DNA from: Pseudomonadota bacterium
Lineage (GTDB): Bacteria > Myxococcota_A > Polyangia > Polyangiales > Ga0077539
Reading direction: 5' to 3'
NCBI GenBank assembly: GCA_023428035.1
Contig: JAEYZO010000917.1
Span: forward strand, 1 to 5,099
Length of the DNA: 5,099 bases
The translations under genes were made by a program, and so were the position numbers. Each line of letters begins with the position of its first letter. Within the stretch, counting starts at the first letter, position 1. The notes beneath the pieces were generated by a model, which was given only the letters and a program-made list of their open reading frames with translations, did no database searches and was not told the origin of the DNA. Shown here piece after piece: positions 4,031 to 5,099 of this stretch.

Positions 4031-5099
4031 TCACCCGGGGAGCACGTGCGCCACGTCGCGCAGCACGATCACCAGGATCCCCATCAGGCCCTCGCCCGCG
4101 ATGATCCCGCTCGACACCGGGACGATCAGCCTCTCCGCCAGCTCCTTCTTGTAGCGGTGCAGCGCCCACGCGATCAGCGCGCCCATCAGCATCGCCAGGG
4201 AGTCGTTGGCGTCGATCACCATCGCGATCCCCAGGCCCGTCGCGCTCGGCATCCACCGCTTCACCCGCATCGGCAGGAACTCGTCGCACATCGCCAGCAC
4301 CGCGCCGATCACCGCGCCGATCACGATCCCGTGCAGCGCGTACTGCGGCAGGTTGCTCGGCCCGTCCTTCAAGAGCTTCGCGACCGAGGCCCACGCGACG
4401 GCGGCGGGCGCCGCGAGCTCCCGGCCGATGCGCTCGGGCCGCGCGATCACCGTGTAGGCCCACACGCAGACCACGCTCCCCGCCAGCACCCCGAGGATCT
4501 GCGCCCAGAACTGCTTCCGCGGAGCACCGCCGAGCAGGTAGCCCGTCTTCACCTCGGTGAGGAGGTCGGCGGAGTGGCTCGCCGCCCCCGCGGTCACCGT
4601 CGCGGTCATCAGGTTCGCCGCCGCGTTGCCCGGCACCAGCACCCCGAAGGTGAGCTGCGTGATCTTCCCCATCGCGCCGATGGGGGTCACGTCGGTCTCC
4701 CCCGTGGCGCGCGCCGCGACCACCGACAGGAGGAAGGCCATCGCCACCGAGATCACGCCCTCGAACACCGGCACGTCGAACCACGCGCGCTGCATCACCA
4801 CCGCCGCGAGGCCGAAGACCACCAGGCCCGTCGCGAACCACGACGGAGGCACCTCGACCTCCGCGAGGGGGTCCGCGTCGGGCGCGGCGGCGTCCTTGCC
4901 GCGCAGCGCGGAGAAGACCTTTCCGAGGCCCGCGAAGGCGCGGAGGATCGTGCGCCAGCGGAACGCGAAGGCCACGAGCGACGCGCTCACCATGAGAGAG
5001 GTCCCGGGCCACACCGACCACTTCGAGCGGATCATCGCGTGCAGCGCGTCGGCGCTCCGCACGGGGATCGCGTGGGCGTGCTCCGCCGCGGTCTTGAAG
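4031..5099 (-). CDS. OPT-family transporter, C-terminal part (5' end outside window)
   Basis: The frame stays open through the right edge (FKTAAEHAHAIP precedes the internal GTG at 5062), so the N-terminal half of the protein lies outside the window. About 355 residues are visible, against roughly 600-700 in full-length bacterial OPT proteins. Numbering from the GTG at 5062, hydrophobic segments lie near 21-38, 76-93, 98-118, 135-160, 186-206, 243-260, 274-299 and 312-335. Family-type motifs are the TGETDVTPIGAMGKITQ loop (120-136), NLMTATVTAGAASHSADLL (150-168) with the following TEVKTGYLLGG, PRKQFWAQILG (181-191), IDANDSLAMLMG (283-294) and SSGIIAGEGLMGI (317-329). OPT proteins import small peptides or metal chelates across the inner membrane; the substrate here cannot be told. 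It is immediately upstream of queE, probably in one transcript. Confidence 0.9.
   Translation of the reverse strand, partial: FKTAAEHAHAIPVRSADALHAMIRSKWSVWPGTSLMVSASLVAFAFRWRTILRAFAGLGKVFSALRGKDAAAPDADPLAEVEVPPSWFATGLVVFGLAAVVMQRAWFDVPVFEGVISVAMAFLLSVVAARATGETDVTPIGAMGKITQLTFGVLVPGNAAANLMTATVTAGAASHSADLLTEVKTGYLLGGAPRKQFWAQILGVLAGSVVCVWAYTVIARPERIGRELAAPAAVAWASVAKLLKDGPSNLPQYALHGIVIGAVIGAVLAMCDEFLPMRVKRWMPSATGLGIAMVIDANDSLAMLMGALIAWALHRYKKELAERLIVPVSSGIIAGEGLMGILVIVLRDVAHVLPG

Noticed and set aside
2941..4104. 387-residue plus-strand open frame opposite queE and the orphan frame
   Set aside because: The translation is dominated by Arg, Ala, Pro and His with no recognisable fold, and it lies opposite the well-supported queE.
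3855..5021. Very long minus-strand open frame overlapping the OPT gene and the start of queE
   Set aside because: It translates to Arg/Gly/Asp-rich sequence without domains. It is the out-of-frame shadow of two clear genes on the same strand, which is common at this GC content.

Overview
The window is very GC-rich (roughly 70% by eye). It reads as chromosomal DNA of a myxobacterium-like organism (Myxococcota, possibly Polyangia/Sandaracinaceae). The evidence is the acidic calcium-binding-type linker joined to an OmpA domain, a lipoprotein with a long Asp/Gly/Ala spacer, strong G/C bias at third codon positions, and a radical-SAM/OPT-transporter pair. This placement is an inference from style, not from a marker gene.

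Left part (1-1157, + strand): the C-terminal end of an OmpA-family outer-membrane/peptidoglycan-binding protein, cut by the window edge, is followed by a small unrecognised secreted lipoprotein. Middle left (1161-2230, - strand): a two-gene stress-type unit, a hemerythrin-like HHE protein followed by a general-stress pyridoxamine-phosphate-oxidase-fold flavoprotein. It converges on the lipoprotein gene with only 3 bases between the stop codons.

Centre (2231-about 2760): no convincing gene, but more structure than its flanks. It holds a possible palindromic intergenic element around 2473-2582. It is followed by a compact run of nested complementary segments ending in a terminator-like hairpin with a T run (2623-2757, + strand), which is the best candidate for an undescribed structured RNA. 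Next to it on the - strand (2761-3360) is an orphan open frame with codon periodicity over most of its length, lower third-position GC and an unclear start.

Right part (3385-5099, - strand): an OPT-family transporter, cut by the right edge, is followed after 4 bases by queE (7-carboxy-7-deazaguanine synthase). The two look co-transcribed and the orphan frame may trail them. The QueE copy has an atypical spacing of its iron-sulfur cysteines.

No CRISPR array, insertion sequence, tRNA or rRNA was recognised. The window is mostly ordinary chromosome. The items most worth following are the putative RNA, the QueE cysteine spacing and the QueE-OPT pairing.
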